Source: Fasciolopsis buskii
Taxonomy: Eukaryota; Platyhelminthes; Trematoda; Plagiorchiida; Fasciolidae
Assembly (NCBI GenBank): GCA_008360955.1
Contig: LUCM01006819.1
Coordinates: 231,089 to 295,088 of the forward strand
Direction of reading: 5' to 3'
DNA length: 64,000 nucleotides
Part shown: piece by piece, positions 33,712-48,100 of the stretch
Position numbering within the stretch: position 1 is the first letter of the stretch
How the letters are laid out: each line of letters starts with the position of its first letter
Notes under the pieces: model-generated
Seen by the model: the letters and a program-made list of their open reading frames with translations, nothing else
Told to the model about the DNA's origin: nothing
Database searches by the model: none
Made by a program: the position numbers and the translations under genes

Positions 33712-36700
33712 GTGAGTGAGATCCTATCCTGTCTGACTGACGGTGCTCACGGAAGACAAGAACAGATTGTGGGTGCGTTGTGTCGATAACTACCAGTCAC
33801 CGGCCGGTACCGAGACTCGACTGGAAGGTAACAGTGCTGGCATACAAACTAGTAAGTTTACATGGGGAAATGTACCAACCGCTCAGGATAGACGGTCCGG
33901 AAAGGAAATGAACTACATTTGGTTAAATGTCCCAAACGAAGTTGACTAGTCAAGATGTGAAGCGGAAAATCGCGAAGTGAATGAATGTCACACAGGCTCA
34001 GATCCGCAAATAAATGTTTCACAAATACGTGAAATGCTCATCCAGAAAAACGGCATTTATTGACCAGTTCAGTCCCGTTGTTCTTGGTGCAGTTAACGGA
34101 GAAGGGTAACTTTGATCTAGAGACAAGATTAACCAAATAAGAATCTGATATAGGGGCGGCATTTAGACATTATTGCGCAGAGGGAATATTGAAGTAAAGG
34201 AAATCTCAATGCTAACAATGGTAACGACAGGATGTGTGCATTTACAGAACCATAATGTTTTAGCTGTAAGTGAGCACAAACTGAGTCAGACTATACTGCT
34301 GATGCATAGATGAATCATGATACCGATTTACAGCACTTCACTTTTGGAAGGAATTTGGTCACTGTAGGCTATTCCTCAAACGATCCAGGTTCAATCATAA
34401 GTGTAGAAACGAGGACGAACAAAGAACATGACCGACATCAACCTGGCGATTGTGAGTTAACTAAGATTGCATTTTACATTACATCACATTGAACTGGACT
34501 GAACTGCCCGGTGATATTCACGTTGATGTGCGCTATTGCCTTTTCTTATCGAGATTGGTATAAGTATATTCCTCTTGTAAAACTATCACTCTTAGCGAAT
34601 TTTGTCTATTGCTGATACGATGGACTGATAGCTAAAAATGAAATTCTCATTCGGGAAAAGCGCTTCTAGGTATAATGTATTCCAAATCAACAGCTGAATT
34701 ACCTTGGCCATTGACAAAATAACATCTTTCGACCCGATCACACCAGTGAAATTATGAAAGTTAAAAAGCATCGAAGCCAACAATGTTATAATTGGAAAAA
34801 GTTCTTTGTAAATTTACAAGTGCTCGCTGGACGAATGAGAAAATGAATAGGCGCAACAGAACACATGTCCTGGCTCTGAAGTCTGGCAAGAGAAATAAGA
34901 TAGAAGGGTGCATGGATAGAGTGAAACAGGCTGACTAACCACATAATCTGAGTACGAGTTTTGAGGCAATGAGCCTGAGACACATTAGCCCTTTCTACTT
35001 GGCATAACTGCATAAACATCAACTGAGTCATCTCACTTCGTTTTCAATTTGACCAGCTTCGTATTGGGAACATGCCGTTGTTTAAGAAGAGTTTTGCTAC
35101 GAAGGAGGGATTTTCATCTTCCAATGGAAACCGCAGCCTAGTTTTAAGATTTACTGATGACCAGATTTGTTTTGTGGTTCTCGTTTCTCGGTTTCCTTAA
35201 ACAGCCACTGGATGGAACAAACCAAACGGTGACGAAATGTCATTCAGCAAACCCACTACCATAATTTTAATCTCCCCCCTCCTTTATCTATGTTCTGTTG
35301 ATTTTATGACCCATAACATGACCATCATGTGTGTTTGTTCCGTATCTTCGCATGTTTTGTCTGAGAAAATGTATGTCTTATTCGTGTCACGTAGTTTGGG
35401 CACCACTCTTCAGGATTCGTCGAATATGCGTTCCCATGACCACAGGTCTTGTCATTTTTCTGGGTTTATGAATAATTTGTCTGTTTGGTCAGTCGCTATG
35501 AGTAATTCCTTTTGATTTGATTTTGGTCAGAATATAGGATTACGTCGTGGGTATTAATCGAGATGCGCGGCGGTCTCGCTTATTGTCAACGCATTCGAAT
35601 ACTGGTTTTCATTGCAAAATCATCGTGTTTCCAGTGTACGAAGATAAACAGTCCAGCAGAAGATGCGGCACCCAAATTACAACAATACTATGTTCAAGTG
35701 TGGAATCCCCTTATCCGCAACAACTTGAAATATACTAGATCATGCACTGAGGCCACATGACAAAAGTTTACCTAGAGTGGACCCATGGAGTAGTAACCGT
35801 AATCAGCGGCTTGGATTCTGGCAATGCTGATATTTTTCAGTAGGCATTAGCGAGGTGAATTTCCTTGAGATATCGGTAGCCATACTCCTACTTCAGAAAA
35901 CCATTGGGCTATACTGTATTTGACGTATGTCTTCGCAGAAATGGACTGAGGTTCAGTGGTCAGTCACAGCATATTCGATATATCTGACTGTCTCTAAAAC
36001 TGAAGTCACCTATGGTGGTGAAGTGATGGACCAAATAATACCCACTTGCTCTACATTATTTATCATTTTAAGGGAGCCCCCCTCGTGGCCATGCAGAAAC
36101 ATTCGACACTTTAGAAACGATGGATCACAATCAATCGGATCTGCTACGATGTGGCCTTTTTTCTTGCAGCTCTATGCGATCAATCCTTGGACTAGTGACT
36201 CGTCTGATGTTACAGTCGAAATTGCCTGAAGTGAAGCAGTGACCCAACCCGCCCCGGACGTTCAGTCCTGTGATAAAGCGACCGTCGTCTGGGTACAAAA
36301 AACGGAAACACTTTCTCGCCGGAATAACCGCTTCACGAAGCAGCGTGAGTCGGTGACATTTGCAATCGCAGATGTGGACAGTATTGTGTGAAGGTCATAC
36401 TCGATAAACTTTTACTATTCAGTCGAGTTTGATTTTCTGGCTGAGACGATTTCAATGGTTCCATCTGTATTTGGTTTCACCGAATAAAAGAGCCAATCGA
36501 CTGAGATCCAGTGTCAGAGAGTAAATCATCAGTCGAGTTTGGTGATATGTGCTAAATGAGACTGTATCAATGAAATCAGGAGTTAGCTGCTTTGACCTAA
36601 CACTCATTTGCTGTTGTCATGGGTCGTGTGGTGGTTCGATAGTAGTTTCCTAAAGATCTTCTTTGGGAAGAAAGGTCTCAGTTTGCACCTGAGTGAGTAA

Positions 36701-39700
36701 ATTTGAAGTATGGACTGGGTGGAGACCAATGCCCGTCATAATTAATAGAAACGCAACAGATTATTCATACTCAAATCACTCTCAACTATTTAAGAAATGA
36801 ATTGAGATCCTTCTCTGCTGCTGCCTCATTGTTCTCATCGAGGATTATCTCTTTAGACACAAATCAAAACGTTTGCGGCATCAAAATCACAGTTCAGGAG
36901 AATGACGAATCGGTTGGTGAATTCGTTCACATTAATTACTAGCATTGATTAACTGGGTTTTTATGATCACTTCGCCTTTCCACTTATCATTCGATGAACA
37001 CGTTCATGAAAAACCATTTCAAAAAACCGGATGTACAAAGGCTGCACATCTACTACCTCTGCATCAATCGGTGTGCCGTTTCCCAGAACATACCAAGCTA
37101 AAGCACGTGATACATTTGTGTTGATCGAATGCGATTAGTTCCAGTCAATTTTCATATGTTTAGACGCCTGTTTGGAACCCGAATGAATTTTAACAAAGTG
37201 ACGGAGAACAGCCTACCACGTTACGTTTGTTTATGGCAACTGTCGAATACTCACGTCATCGTTGATAAGGTTCACAACTAAAGCGTGAGTTCGATGGTCT
37301 AGATCCGGAATTCCCTCTGTGAGTGCGGCTGTGACGTCTGGGTTGTGCAAACACAAGGAGAAGTCCCGAGGAACAGTAAATCCAGTCAGCACATAACCAA
37401 AAGCGAGAGGAAGATGGAGAGAACATTTTAACTTTTAACAGTTTCGTTTAACAGATTCATTAACAGTTTCATTCAGTCGACATTGTTTGAAATTAGTGTT
37501 TAACGCTAAGCAGAGTTGTTCGGTTATTTCTCACCGTCCTTTCGCTCACCATTTTCAGTGGCTTGCAAGTGATCCTCCTGATATATATCAATCTCTACGC
37601 TTTGTATTTGCCCAACATCAGATGATTCGTGGGACTATTAAATTATCAGAATTAAATTGCCTCGACACAACCATGGCGGTTCGATTGGCGTTACTACTAT
37701 TCGCTTCTACGAAAAACTGTCCTCGGTGTCTGACACCATGACCACTGACCCACCCATGACATCTTCACCGGTGTTTCTAGGCCCGATGCACTAGGTGTGG
37801 TTTGCTAATCGATGGCGTTGGTTAAAGATAATCACAATGAATGGTCAGTGCATCACATTCAGGTCATAATCGGCTGTGAAATCCGAAAATTGTTGACCTG
37901 GTGGTGGCAACGCTCGGAGTGAAGCACGATTGATACCGGAGGGCCACGACACAAACTCTCCGTCATAACTGGATTTTTTTTCTATTGGGATAGGATGTAC
38001 TATTCTGGTCGTTGATAGGCCTGAGATAATCGACCGTGCAGTTGATGGTTGTACGCGTCCACAGCAATCCTATTCACAAGCAACAGCGGAGGTGGATTTC
38101 TATCGGCGATTAAATTTTATCGCCAAGTTGCAAACGGAAAGTAAAATAAAGTAAGACGATGTGGAAATCGGTAAATTTGCTTATATATTAGTATTAGTAT
38201 TCATATATGATAAGGGTATGCTAGCGGAAAATAAACCAGGATTGTAAACGATATTATTCTGCAAATCCAAGTGAACACCATTATCAATTTCATTTCATTA
38301 TCTTCTAATTGTGAAACTGTCTCCGAACAATTTATTTCTTGCTCCCAAGACCAGCACACCCCGAGCAGGCCCACCTTTGAGGGAGCATGACGTACCCTCT
38401 AACTACGGCAACATGATTCAACTAAAGACCGTTCGAACGCATTCGTTCTGGTTCCAACACATGCATACACATGTCCACACATAAGCGTATTCTTCTTTTT
38501 GAATTGTACTTCGTAGCAGTTCAGCATCCGCTGATGTCACCCGGATCAAAAAAAGCACAAGCAAACGTTCAGCAATGGCAAGTAAACATGGATAGCATCA
38601 ACCAGGGATCATGGATTTTGTATACCTGCTTAAGGCACCGAACTTGGATGGTAGCCGGTTACCCACCGCATACGGAACATCATCAAGAGGCCTGCAGTTA
38701 ATAATTGATGTTATTTAAATGGGACCATGAAGTCTAGGGAATTAGGTGACACGCATATGAAAATGCGAGGACATAATTCAAATATAGCATTAAACTGAGA
38801 CACCAGCCAGGGGCTGTATATTATTTGATACTAACAGGATGGGAATTTCAAGGTGAGTGAGAATAAGGTGATGAGGCATTTCCGGGGGTGCGGATCGTTG
38901 AAATGACATCGGATATTTGAGGTCGCTCATGAGCTCACAGGCTTTAGGTTGTGAGAAAACTGACCACGAGTGCGATTGAGCAGTACGACAGAACGACTAT
39001 GGAATATCCGTGACTAAAAATAGCCGGATAATAAAATCCAAAATTATTTGCCATTGATATGTGGGATAGTCTTAGTACAAGATAGTAACATGGAGCGAAG
39101 ATTGTTAGAAAAAAACGGTCCAACTGAATCCATTTTGAAAGCCTATTGGAAAACTACAACTAAGGTTGAGGCATTACAGTAATTTTTTAAACATCATACG
39201 CATAAATTTGAATGGAATAATTATTTCTGGTTTTCTGTCGAACTACAAGGCATTCATCAAGCGAGTATGCGAACGGGTTAGGTTTCATTCAAATCGTATA
39301 CGGTGGAATGTGAATTGGACAAAATAAGTGGATGCGGATGACTGTCTATTTGTAATTACTTGATGCCCGTGGTGTCAATTTCGGTGCATGAAATACAAAA
39401 TAATTCGAGTGGGAAAGGGAAAACTGCTAAATATTTTACTGTGCGTGCATTGTCACCGGGCTGCTACCTGTTTAAAGTTAGTGAAAACCACTGCAAGTTA
39501 TTGGCAGAACTGACCTAAATTTCATCTCACCCATGCAAAGTCATTGATGAGATACGCCGAAGGGACCGGAATTTTAAAACGTGATTATTCATAGATTGGG
39601 ATTTATAAATGTTTGACGAACCACATAGTTCAAACGCATTTTAGCTCAAACACAAACCGACATCCGTATTTACAATGAGGTGGCCTCTAGGACCTTTCAT

Positions 39701-39844
39701 GTGCCCAACTAACAGGAAAACGACATTATATTTGCATCTTTTTTATCTTTTATTTTTTACTTATTTTATTAATGAAACAACAATGAACAATTTGCAGGAA
39801 GGGAGCCGCGGCCAGCAGAGGGCTGCCAAATGGGGAAGTTGACC
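33712..39844. other. mostly noncoding DNA
   Basis: Only short ORFs without recognisable domains. A stretch at 35590-35760 encodes a Cys-x-x-Cys motif after a TTTCCAG-type acceptor, but there is too little to call a family. No mobile-element protein was seen. Confidence 0.4.
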
Positions 39845-39914
39845 GGCGGTGGGAAGATCAGAACCCGCGACCTACACGTCCAAACGCCACGACCTTATCC
39901 GTTTGGCCACCGCC
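39845..39914 (-). repeat. tRNA-like SINE head
   Basis: On the minus strand this 70-nt segment starts and ends with a perfectly paired seven-base acceptor-type stem (GGCGGTG/CACCGCC). It has an A-box TGGCCAAACGG and a near B-box GGTTCTGATC. The T-arm pairs poorly, so it is not a credible functional tRNA. It sits in a wider stretch (about 39720-39920) with a T-rich tract on the left, as expected for the A-rich 3' tail of a minus-strand SINE. Confidence 0.6.
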
Positions 39915-42900
39915 TGCCAAGTGTCATACTGTGTACGGATTGGAACTACAGCAGTGGTGATACTGAATTTAGGGTTGGCTGACTTGTAGGATATTATGAT
40001 AACATACTGATGTTATTTAACTTAATCTGCCTGTCTGCCTCGATGTGTTTTGTTTCCACCACGCGTTAACAGCATCTCAGCTCCAACTGACTGGAACATT
40101 CCATGAAATCGCTAAACCGTTGGATTAAATGTGTCTCGGATGATTGAGAGTAGGACGACTGTGACTTGAAGCACCGAGGAAAAACGAAACGTGGTTTATT
40201 TTCGTTTAATTGACTGCTTGTGGAAATGAGCTCGATGTCCAGGCTGAAGTATGCGCGCTAGTTCATATTTCGGGAATACGGTATCACTTGAAATCGCTTT
40301 TAGAGTAAAGTTATTCCAGACATACTCAGCCATACTCGACCAGATGTTCTTGCCAACCACAGCTGGCCAACGGGCAGTTTACTTTGATCACACGCTTGAC
40401 TTTTGACCAGAATTCTGATGTTAGTCATCCAGTATGAGGGAAGAACTACTCACTCACAGTGGGGCAGCTCATTCACTATATCCATACAAAGTTCGTCTGC
40501 TATTGTGTGTTTGTGCCGAATTAGTATACAAGTGATAACATCTCGTCCCCAAAGGGACGTGCTCTTGTGCAAGATTGTTCCTCTATGTGTATATGCGTTT
40601 GTGCTTTGGTTGAACTGTTGCGCATTCAGCTGGTGTACTTGTTGTGTCTCAAGAATAATATTATGGATTCTAAGGTATCTTACCATTAACACTGTATTAT
40701 CGTAATGAACTCTTAGCTGCACACATACCTGTGAGTGTTGATATGTAGACCATGAACATTTGACGAAACAAACGGTTAGTTACATACAGATGCTTGCACA
40801 TATTGCTGTTGTCCTCACTCCCTACCGAATTAACGTGATTATAATCAAATACCTGGAATAGTGTGGACTGTCTAAGGATTAATTTCAGTTTCTTGGACAC
40901 AGTACAAATTGAATTCGTTTAAGCTAATATTTATTGCTCATTGCCTTCAAATCCTTTGCGAAGAAAAGTGCGGAACAAAATCAGAAATCCTGCCAATACT
41001 GCTTCATAGGTTGTCTTGTCCTACGGCATTTCAACAATATTGCATCATTAATGAGAAAATACTGAAATGTTCTGTCCAATGCATCCATTGATCGAAGCTG
41101 CGTTAGAGGGCATACCAAATTCAGCTACCTATCCGCTTTGTTAGACATGCGAATCTTCATCGATCACAAAGAAATTCAATCGACCGCCTTGACAAAAGAG
41201 CTCTTTAGATTATATTCAATCTTGGCTTCACTGACACTTTTGAAGCCTTTAAAACACCAGTTTTCGAATCGATTTTAGTTTGCGAAATAAAACGTTTAAA
41301 CTAATTCTGATTCCTCTCCAATACAAGTTGTAATGTACAGATCGTGGATTCATTCTACACCTGCTGACGATATTTCTGTTACCCTGAAATACGGTGACGG
41401 TGTAGTGGTTAGTTTCCTCACTCCACGCCCCAGGCTCCCTGTGCATTGCATACAGAAAGAACTTGATTATCCCCGTAGCTGATCAAACGTCCACATTCTA
41501 CCGATCAGTCATCACACTCGCATAGACATACTGTTTTCTCTCCGGAAGGCCCCAAGATAAACAAACATTGCTGAATCGTTTGTTCGTATGAAGTAGACCT
41601 CTGATTGTCAAGTGCAACGCATACCTGAACCGATGGGGTTCACGGCACTCTAAACTCTGCGAATATTTTCTAAGAGAGAATGAGTTATACACGATTTCTA
41701 ACTCTAGTGGGATTACACAAACACACTGCGCCTTGACGTCACCCGTGTGATCCACGTCAGAAGTCTCCCCCGTACGAACGAGAGTGGCTAGTTCGTCATC
41801 AATATACAATGTTGCATGTCAGTGCAGCAGCCTGATGAAGTGCATAGGCAGATTGTAAAAAGTTTCGCAAAGCACGCCCGTCCGTTCAAAAGCGAGTGCG
41901 GAACACAGGAAAGGTTACGGACAGAAGGTTGAATAAATATTAGATAAAGGACGGGATTTTCAGCAGTTCCAACCAGACGCAAAATAATAATGCAGCTGAG
42001 TCAAATCCCAGTTTATAATACCGATTTCGAACAAATGAAACGGTGTTTCGGGGCCGATCACATTATCCAAATGATTGAGATTGATCGAGACTTGTCTGAA
42101 AGCTGACCGACATGTGATCTTCACTTCGAAAGTTCGTAAACAGACGTGTACTACAGCATAGCCCGAAAACATTCAACTCAAATTTAATGGACCCCAAAGT
42201 TTTTGGTTGGTTGGATCTGAAGGATACTAATATGTAGATCCCTCTACAAGCTGGTTGATGCGAGATGAACATTTATACTCGATTGATACTTCACCGCTAC
42301 TACTACTACTATTGTTTTATTAAGTAAGGCTTTCTGTCGATACAGTATGAGCAGACATTTGTTATAGCAATTATAATATAAAACCGAGACAAGAAATAAG
42401 CTCCAGTTAACACACTGACTCATACTAACACTATTTTTCCACATCATACAGTGCGAAAAAGATTGGAGTAAAGCGCAGATGAAAGCTATCGCAAGAGGTA
42501 TCTTGTTTAAGGCTTGCAGTAACCATTGACAATTCTAAGAAGCCAAGGTAAGTTTATAGTACCCAGTTACACTCAGAATAAACCATTCATCTGGCAATCA
42601 GATGGACACAGTGCAGTCAGTAAACTAGTGAAGTCAGAATAATGAAATGCCAGATTATACCGCAAGGCCAATTTCGAAATCGAACAATACTCACGTTTCA
42701 CAACGCGGAATTGGACAAATAATGAGAAAAACAAAATGGGAAGGGAATGAAAATGAGTGAAAAATTTAAGTTGAATATGATAGGTAGATAAACAATGAAA
42801 ATATGATTATCAGTTCTCATTTGCACTGTGAATCATAAAGACTACATGCAAATCGAGAGACGTCAATAAGCCAGTCTGTCTCTATTATCGCACTTCGTCA

Positions 42901-43830
42901 AATCCCATGTTTGCTGTAGTAACAATACAAGGAGAGGTAATTGAGGTAAGGAATAACTTGCGGCCAGCGCAAATAAATTTGTGGGAACAAAGAAGAACCA
43001 AGCAACCAAACTGTATTAGCAGTTCTTTGACCAAACACAGAGAAGAAAAGGAAAAATAGAGTTGCTCCAAACACGAGCTCATAAGCCCATTTTTGAATAA
43101 ATGGAACAACAACGACCAGTTGATCATCTCCTTGTTTATTCAACCACAGTCAAATATAATTGATATGCTCGATATGGGTTTGGCTTGTACAACCACCTAC
43201 AGAGGCACAAGTTACTCAAGTGTTACCCCATCACCACTCGGTCCTTTTTCGGTATAGTTCACCTGTGAATTGAAAGATAATATTCTGAGTAAAAACAAAA
43301 CGTAGCTTTTTCATTTCATTCTCTGTAATCCCGAAGGTGACATTTTTCTCTCGATTATACTCGAAAGCCTAACTGATCTTTCCGTCACACGGTATATTTA
43401 TGAGCAGAGAAGTTACGCAGGTTGATAGCTTTCTCTTCCAGTAAGAATGCATAAACTTAATGGTTGCCAGGAGATAACTGTATTTCGTACACTATATCAG
43501 CCAATGACTAATTATAATGGTTTCAACAGATTGGCTAAGCTTTCAGATATAGCGTCATTTGGCGAATCAAACATCAAAAATGGGTATTGCTCTATCAGCA
43601 CAACTCGTGGATTGTTGTTCTTATGTGTCGTATCCGCTTGATGGCTACTGCATCGACTATTCTGCTCCTCTTCAGATCTTACAGTCTCATGGATATTGCT
43701 TTTCTGCCTGAACTGTCTTATCCTTTTCAAGGGAGGCTTTGCAAGTTTCAACACGTTGTTCAGTATTACCTTCATTTTCCTAGTATAGTCAGGTTTACTA
43801 ATGGTCAACCTGCCGGCTTCGTTATGTAGT
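39915..43830. other. noncoding DNA, nothing firm recognised
   Basis: Short ORFs only. A minus-strand open frame at 41498-41809 (103 codons) has a relatively GC-rich, protein-like beginning but lacks a good acceptor and a known domain. Confidence 0.4.
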
Positions 43831-44130
43831 CTAGGAAGCATTACTGCTCCGTTTGTTTGTGATGTTTAGACGCTTTAGGTGCTCCAGTGTTAATAATCCT
43901 CGCAATGTCCGCCTGTGCTTGCCATATTGGTTTACGAGAGTGAAGGTAAACTTCCATAACTGCTGCAACGAGGATGACAAGAGGCCAGATAGCTGGGTAG
44001 ATAATTTTCCTAATTCAACTTCCGTATTTCGCAGTGTACTTTCTTGTATGTGGGAGAGAAGTTTGATTCCCTTGACAGATTTTTCAGACGCCAAAACACC
44101 ACTGGTACTGTTGACGTTCTCCAACAAGTG
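43831..44130 (-). CDS. candidate terminal exon, unknown protein
   Basis: On the minus strand, acceptor ATTGCTTAG is followed by 99 codons and a TAG stop (43831-43833). The peptide is rich in Ser, Leu and Lys and contains LLSHIQESTLRNTEVELGKL, which looks helical. It is in phase with a candidate upstream exon at 44606-44824. No family is recognised, and ORFs of this length also arise by chance here. Confidence 0.22.
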   Translation of the reverse strand, partial: HLLENVNSTSGVLASEKSVKGIKLLSHIQESTLRNTEVELGKLSTQLSGLLSSSLQQLWKFTFTLVNQYGKHRRTLRGLLTLEHLKRLNITNKRSSNAS

Positions 44131-44605
44131 CTAAGCAATCTGGTGAAGTGACAAATTGATAAGATTTGCACACACGAACACGCGTTATTTGGTTTGTGAA
44201 TCATTGTGATTGATAACCGAATATCCTTTGAAACAGCCTGGAAACATTTTAAATGGTATGCATTAACAAGGAAACCTAAAGGGAAACTTGTTCGCTACGT
44301 TGTGCTATTTCTAAGAAACTGGTCGCTAAATGAAAGCACGGAACAAAGAAGAAGCTGACACAGAAACAAACTGCAATAGAATAAGATTAATGATGACGAG
44401 CGATCACTAATGTTCAAGTGATGGTTCTTCAATCAATAGAGCCAGCCGATCAGGATACCGTTTGAAACCCCTTACCATTTACCAATTAGCCAACAAACTT
44501 GAACTTGATTACGAGAAGAAAAATATCCCTTTGAATCAACGTCAACATTTTCACTGCAAAATCTTTGAAACAGTTTCATAACTTGACAATCATGAGTGGT
44601 TTTAC

Positions 44606-44824
44606 CTGACACATGCACGATCCTATCTTCCTGGTGAATTTCAGCTTCATCGATTTCTCGCACAAGGTTATTTGTCCTTTATTTCTTGATCGCTGGTATA
44701 TTTCTGAAGCATGAGGGCGGAAATCGTTATAAATTCCGCATAGCACTTTGATGGCAGTTGTTGAAGTTGGTGAACTGAGCAAACGAATCTGACTAAAAGC
44801 GTCTAATAGGTCGACCTTTCGAAT
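44606..44824 (-). CDS. candidate internal exon, unknown protein
   Basis: On the minus strand, acceptor TCAAATCAG is followed by exactly 73 open codons and a consensus donor CAG|GTAAAA. Phases 0/0 allow joining to 43831-44130. The peptide includes RKVDLLDAFSQIRLLSSP. A second frame over the last 65 bases is also coding-like (VREIDEAEIHQEDRIV), so the true frame is uncertain. Confidence 0.22.
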
Positions 44825-45061
44825 CTGATTTGAACCAGTACGTTAATTCAGAATGTGTTCGGGTCCATCGGAGGTACAATTACGATGTTTCATACAAAAG
44901 TTAACAGTGAGAAGCCCACATTTGACATCAAATTCTATCAGATCCCATAAAATGAGCTTGGCACACGGAATCTATTTTCTCATAGTCTACGCAAGAATGC
45001 TAAGAAGATATTTAAGGACAGGAAATGCAAATGGAGTACAGTTGATCTGAGAAACATGCAG

Positions 45062-45168
45062 CTGCGGACTAAATCTTTTATGGAGCTCGACCTGAATGAG
45101 AACGGCCAAATCAACCGTGACTTTGTCAGCAAATTTTCTCAGTCCGAACAAATGAAGTCACTCAGTAG
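45062..45168 (+). CDS. candidate exon with EF-hand-like loop
   Basis: This 107-nt open segment lies between acceptor AACATGCAG and donor AG|GTGAGG. It encodes FMELDLNENGQINRDF, which matches the first nine positions of a calcium-binding EF-hand loop (D-x-N-x-N-G-x-I). The acidic residue expected at position 12 is Phe, or is missing by a one-residue deletion. Trematodes have many EF-hand tegument proteins, so an exon of such a gene is plausible. No partner exon was found on either side. Confidence 0.35.
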
Positions 45169-48100
45169 GTGAGGAGAGCGTGCAATCCGTGGTATACCGT
45201 GTGATAGAACAGAACTGTGGATTGACTACTTTATTTCAAAATCAAATTAGTATAATGAAAGCTTCGAAAGTTAGAATTTTTCCACGATTGACAAGAATAC
45301 ACATGCATCCAAGACGGTTTGAACGAGGATCGATTTCTAGATCAATGAAAGTGAGACAAATTTTAATTCACCTAGTGTCCTTCCATCATCAGCAGTTTCT
45401 TTTGCCCTGTTGTTGGGTTCTCGCTCCAATGCGTGTAAAATATTCCACACCCTTCAGGTTCATTACATTCCTATCGCAATCGGCCATTTATAAAACCGAA
45501 AAAATAGATTCAACCGTTTATGTTGCATGTACATCTTTCATCCACGATCAAATCGTTTTTGACAAGCTGTGTTGATTTTCACGGAGAATAAATGATGACT
45601 CGAGCGAAGTCCTGTGGTATGAGGATTATTTTAGACGGTATTGGGCACTGTGGCTTCTAAGAGAATTGGAAATTCCAGCTTATTATTTAGTCAGCAGCAA
45701 TCATTCCATGAATGGGAGAGATGTACCATTAGACAATCTGTTTCATTTCAGTCTTGTCTCCTAGTTCATTCCGCTGACCAACTTGAGTACACGGAACATG
45801 CATTCTCTTGTATCAATTCCTCCTCTCATTTGTCTAGCGGGTACCAGCAAATTTACACTAACCATTTTTCCGTTCTGACGCAGTCTCTGAGGATGCTGTA
45901 ATTATCATATCGGGTCTGTATCATTTGGGTCAATCAGCTTCTTGAGTCACGTGTTTCAAATATCACAGGAACGGATGAATCAGAAAATGGACTAGGGGAG
46001 GGGGCAGCGGGTCAATCGAAAATGTTCCATTTCGCTGAGTTGGTGATAACCTGATCAATTTTGTGTCTATCGATCGAATCCGATCAAATCGTTTCGTCTG
46101 CGATCATCTTCCCCAAATAAAAGTATTTTCACTGGGTTGTCGCTTCATCGAAGCGATAGAGTTAGTGTGTTTAGATGTAACCATGATTGATTCTTCTATG
46201 TCCGGGGATCTATTTCTACTCACTCACATTTCAAGCGGACTAATGTTCTTTGCACAGTCATATTCTCATTTTCGTCCTCCTTTGAATCGTGATTGTGCCC
46301 CACATTTCAAACTTAAGTGTCTTAAATTTTATGGGTGCAGCGGTGAACTTCCAGCCACTTCGAATGTCATTTCGTTCAAGAATGATCTGATTGTAGTGCG
46401 AATGATCGACGGCAGAGCATTTCTGGACGAAGATGATCACACAATTCTCGTAGTAAGTCATCACAATGGGCCTCACTGCCTTTGCCCAACGAGGCCTGGA
46501 GCGAGTTAATGGATATTATGGAGGTCCATTCTAAAACAGATAATGCGCTTTGGTGGTAATTTATTCCCAATCGGATTGGCCAGACATGTATGTGATAAAG
46601 TCTCCAAATACAGAATGCACAATGCAAGCATTAACAAAGTTATTCAGAAGCCACATGGGGCCTCCAGGTTGAATGGATGACAATAGAACTCGGTTTAATG
46701 TAAAAGTGTTATTTTTGTAGCAAAATAATATTGATTGCAAACACATTAATTTCTGCCAGATACCTACATTTCAATGAACAAGCTGGAAATTTCTTAACAA
46801 TATTGATAATAACTATCGGTTTATCGAACGCCAAACAGTCCATGAACTTGACACATATAATGACAATTACTTACTTCAGTATTGTCAATCTTGTCATCAC
46901 ACTGTACACGAGAATCCCTCAAAACGTTTTAGCGGTAGACCTTTGAGGTAACCTTGTAAGTCTTAGAGACTGTTGATATGATATCTAATCAGGGTAAGGA
47001 CTTGCGTGCATCATCAATCCTGAAGATTGAGAACCCTAATAAGGTGGTCTATCACGTTCTAGACACTGATGACGCATCTGTACGTAACCGTCATACAGAT
47101 CAATTTTTGTTCGACGACACACATGATGACCGTATCCGGGAATGCTCCAATAGAACATCGAGATTCTGTTCATTATGCAGTAAAAGTTCAAGACAAACTA
47201 CAGAAACCGGAACTTCCAGAAATTATGAATATAATTGAACCGGTTTATCATTCACTCTATTGCACCTCGGATGCATTCTACTTCTTGACTTCATGGCTTT
47301 AATTCACAGGCAATCATTTTGTCAACTGTTGCTAACAGAGTGCCTGTCTCTTGAAATTGGATTTGTTCGAAACTTTTGGAAGCTTACATGGAACCAAATG
47401 GCGAAACGTAATCTTTGTGTTAACTAAAAGAACACCAACACTGTAAAAACAAAGTCGTGGGTAGAAAGTGGGTCAAAACAGGGGAGACCGAACAAATTCC
47501 AAGTGGATTATATTGCCCTCCTGTTCGCGTAATGCACAAACATGCTTTCCCAGGAGAGTGGTTCGGCACGATGTTTCAGTTTTTTCTCCGAGCACGAACA
47601 TGTTCAAAATAAACGAGATCAGCGAATCCAGCAAACAATGCAATTTCCTCCATTTTGTGCAATTTAGCTTCCTTGATTCGATCACATTCTGAACAGGCGG
47701 ATTACGTTGGATATGTGAATACCGTTTACGGGAAAGTATACGCATTCGGTGATTTATTTTTCAACGAGAAAATAACGACATCATAATAAAAATATACCGT
47801 AAATAAGAAGGATGACGACAGCCGGTGAACCCGTCTCCGTGAGTTGTGTCTAACAATAAACTAGGCGAAGCAACTTTACTCTTTGCGCGTGGTCAGCATG
47901 ATATGCGTTATTTCACTTCAATTTGCATTTGGTGAATCCCAGCTTGGAGACCGACAGAAGGGAAAATACACTTGGCTGGTAGTCGTTGCAAAATGCGGTG
48001 CATATTTCTTGCCGAAACTCAGCAGCAAGCGTGAAGTGAAAGATTTGTGCTGCAGTATGTAACACGGCATTTGACATCACACCAGAAGTTTTCTTTTTCG

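Noticed and set aside
35563..35760. Possible Ly6/CD59-type exon with Cys-x-x-Cys after an acceptor
   Set aside because: Only three cysteines are present, without the family spacing, and the alternative acceptor places the text in another frame.
46063..46509. 148-codon + strand ORF
   Set aside because: It lacks an initial ATG, clear splice sites and any recognisable domain, so it is not called as a gene.
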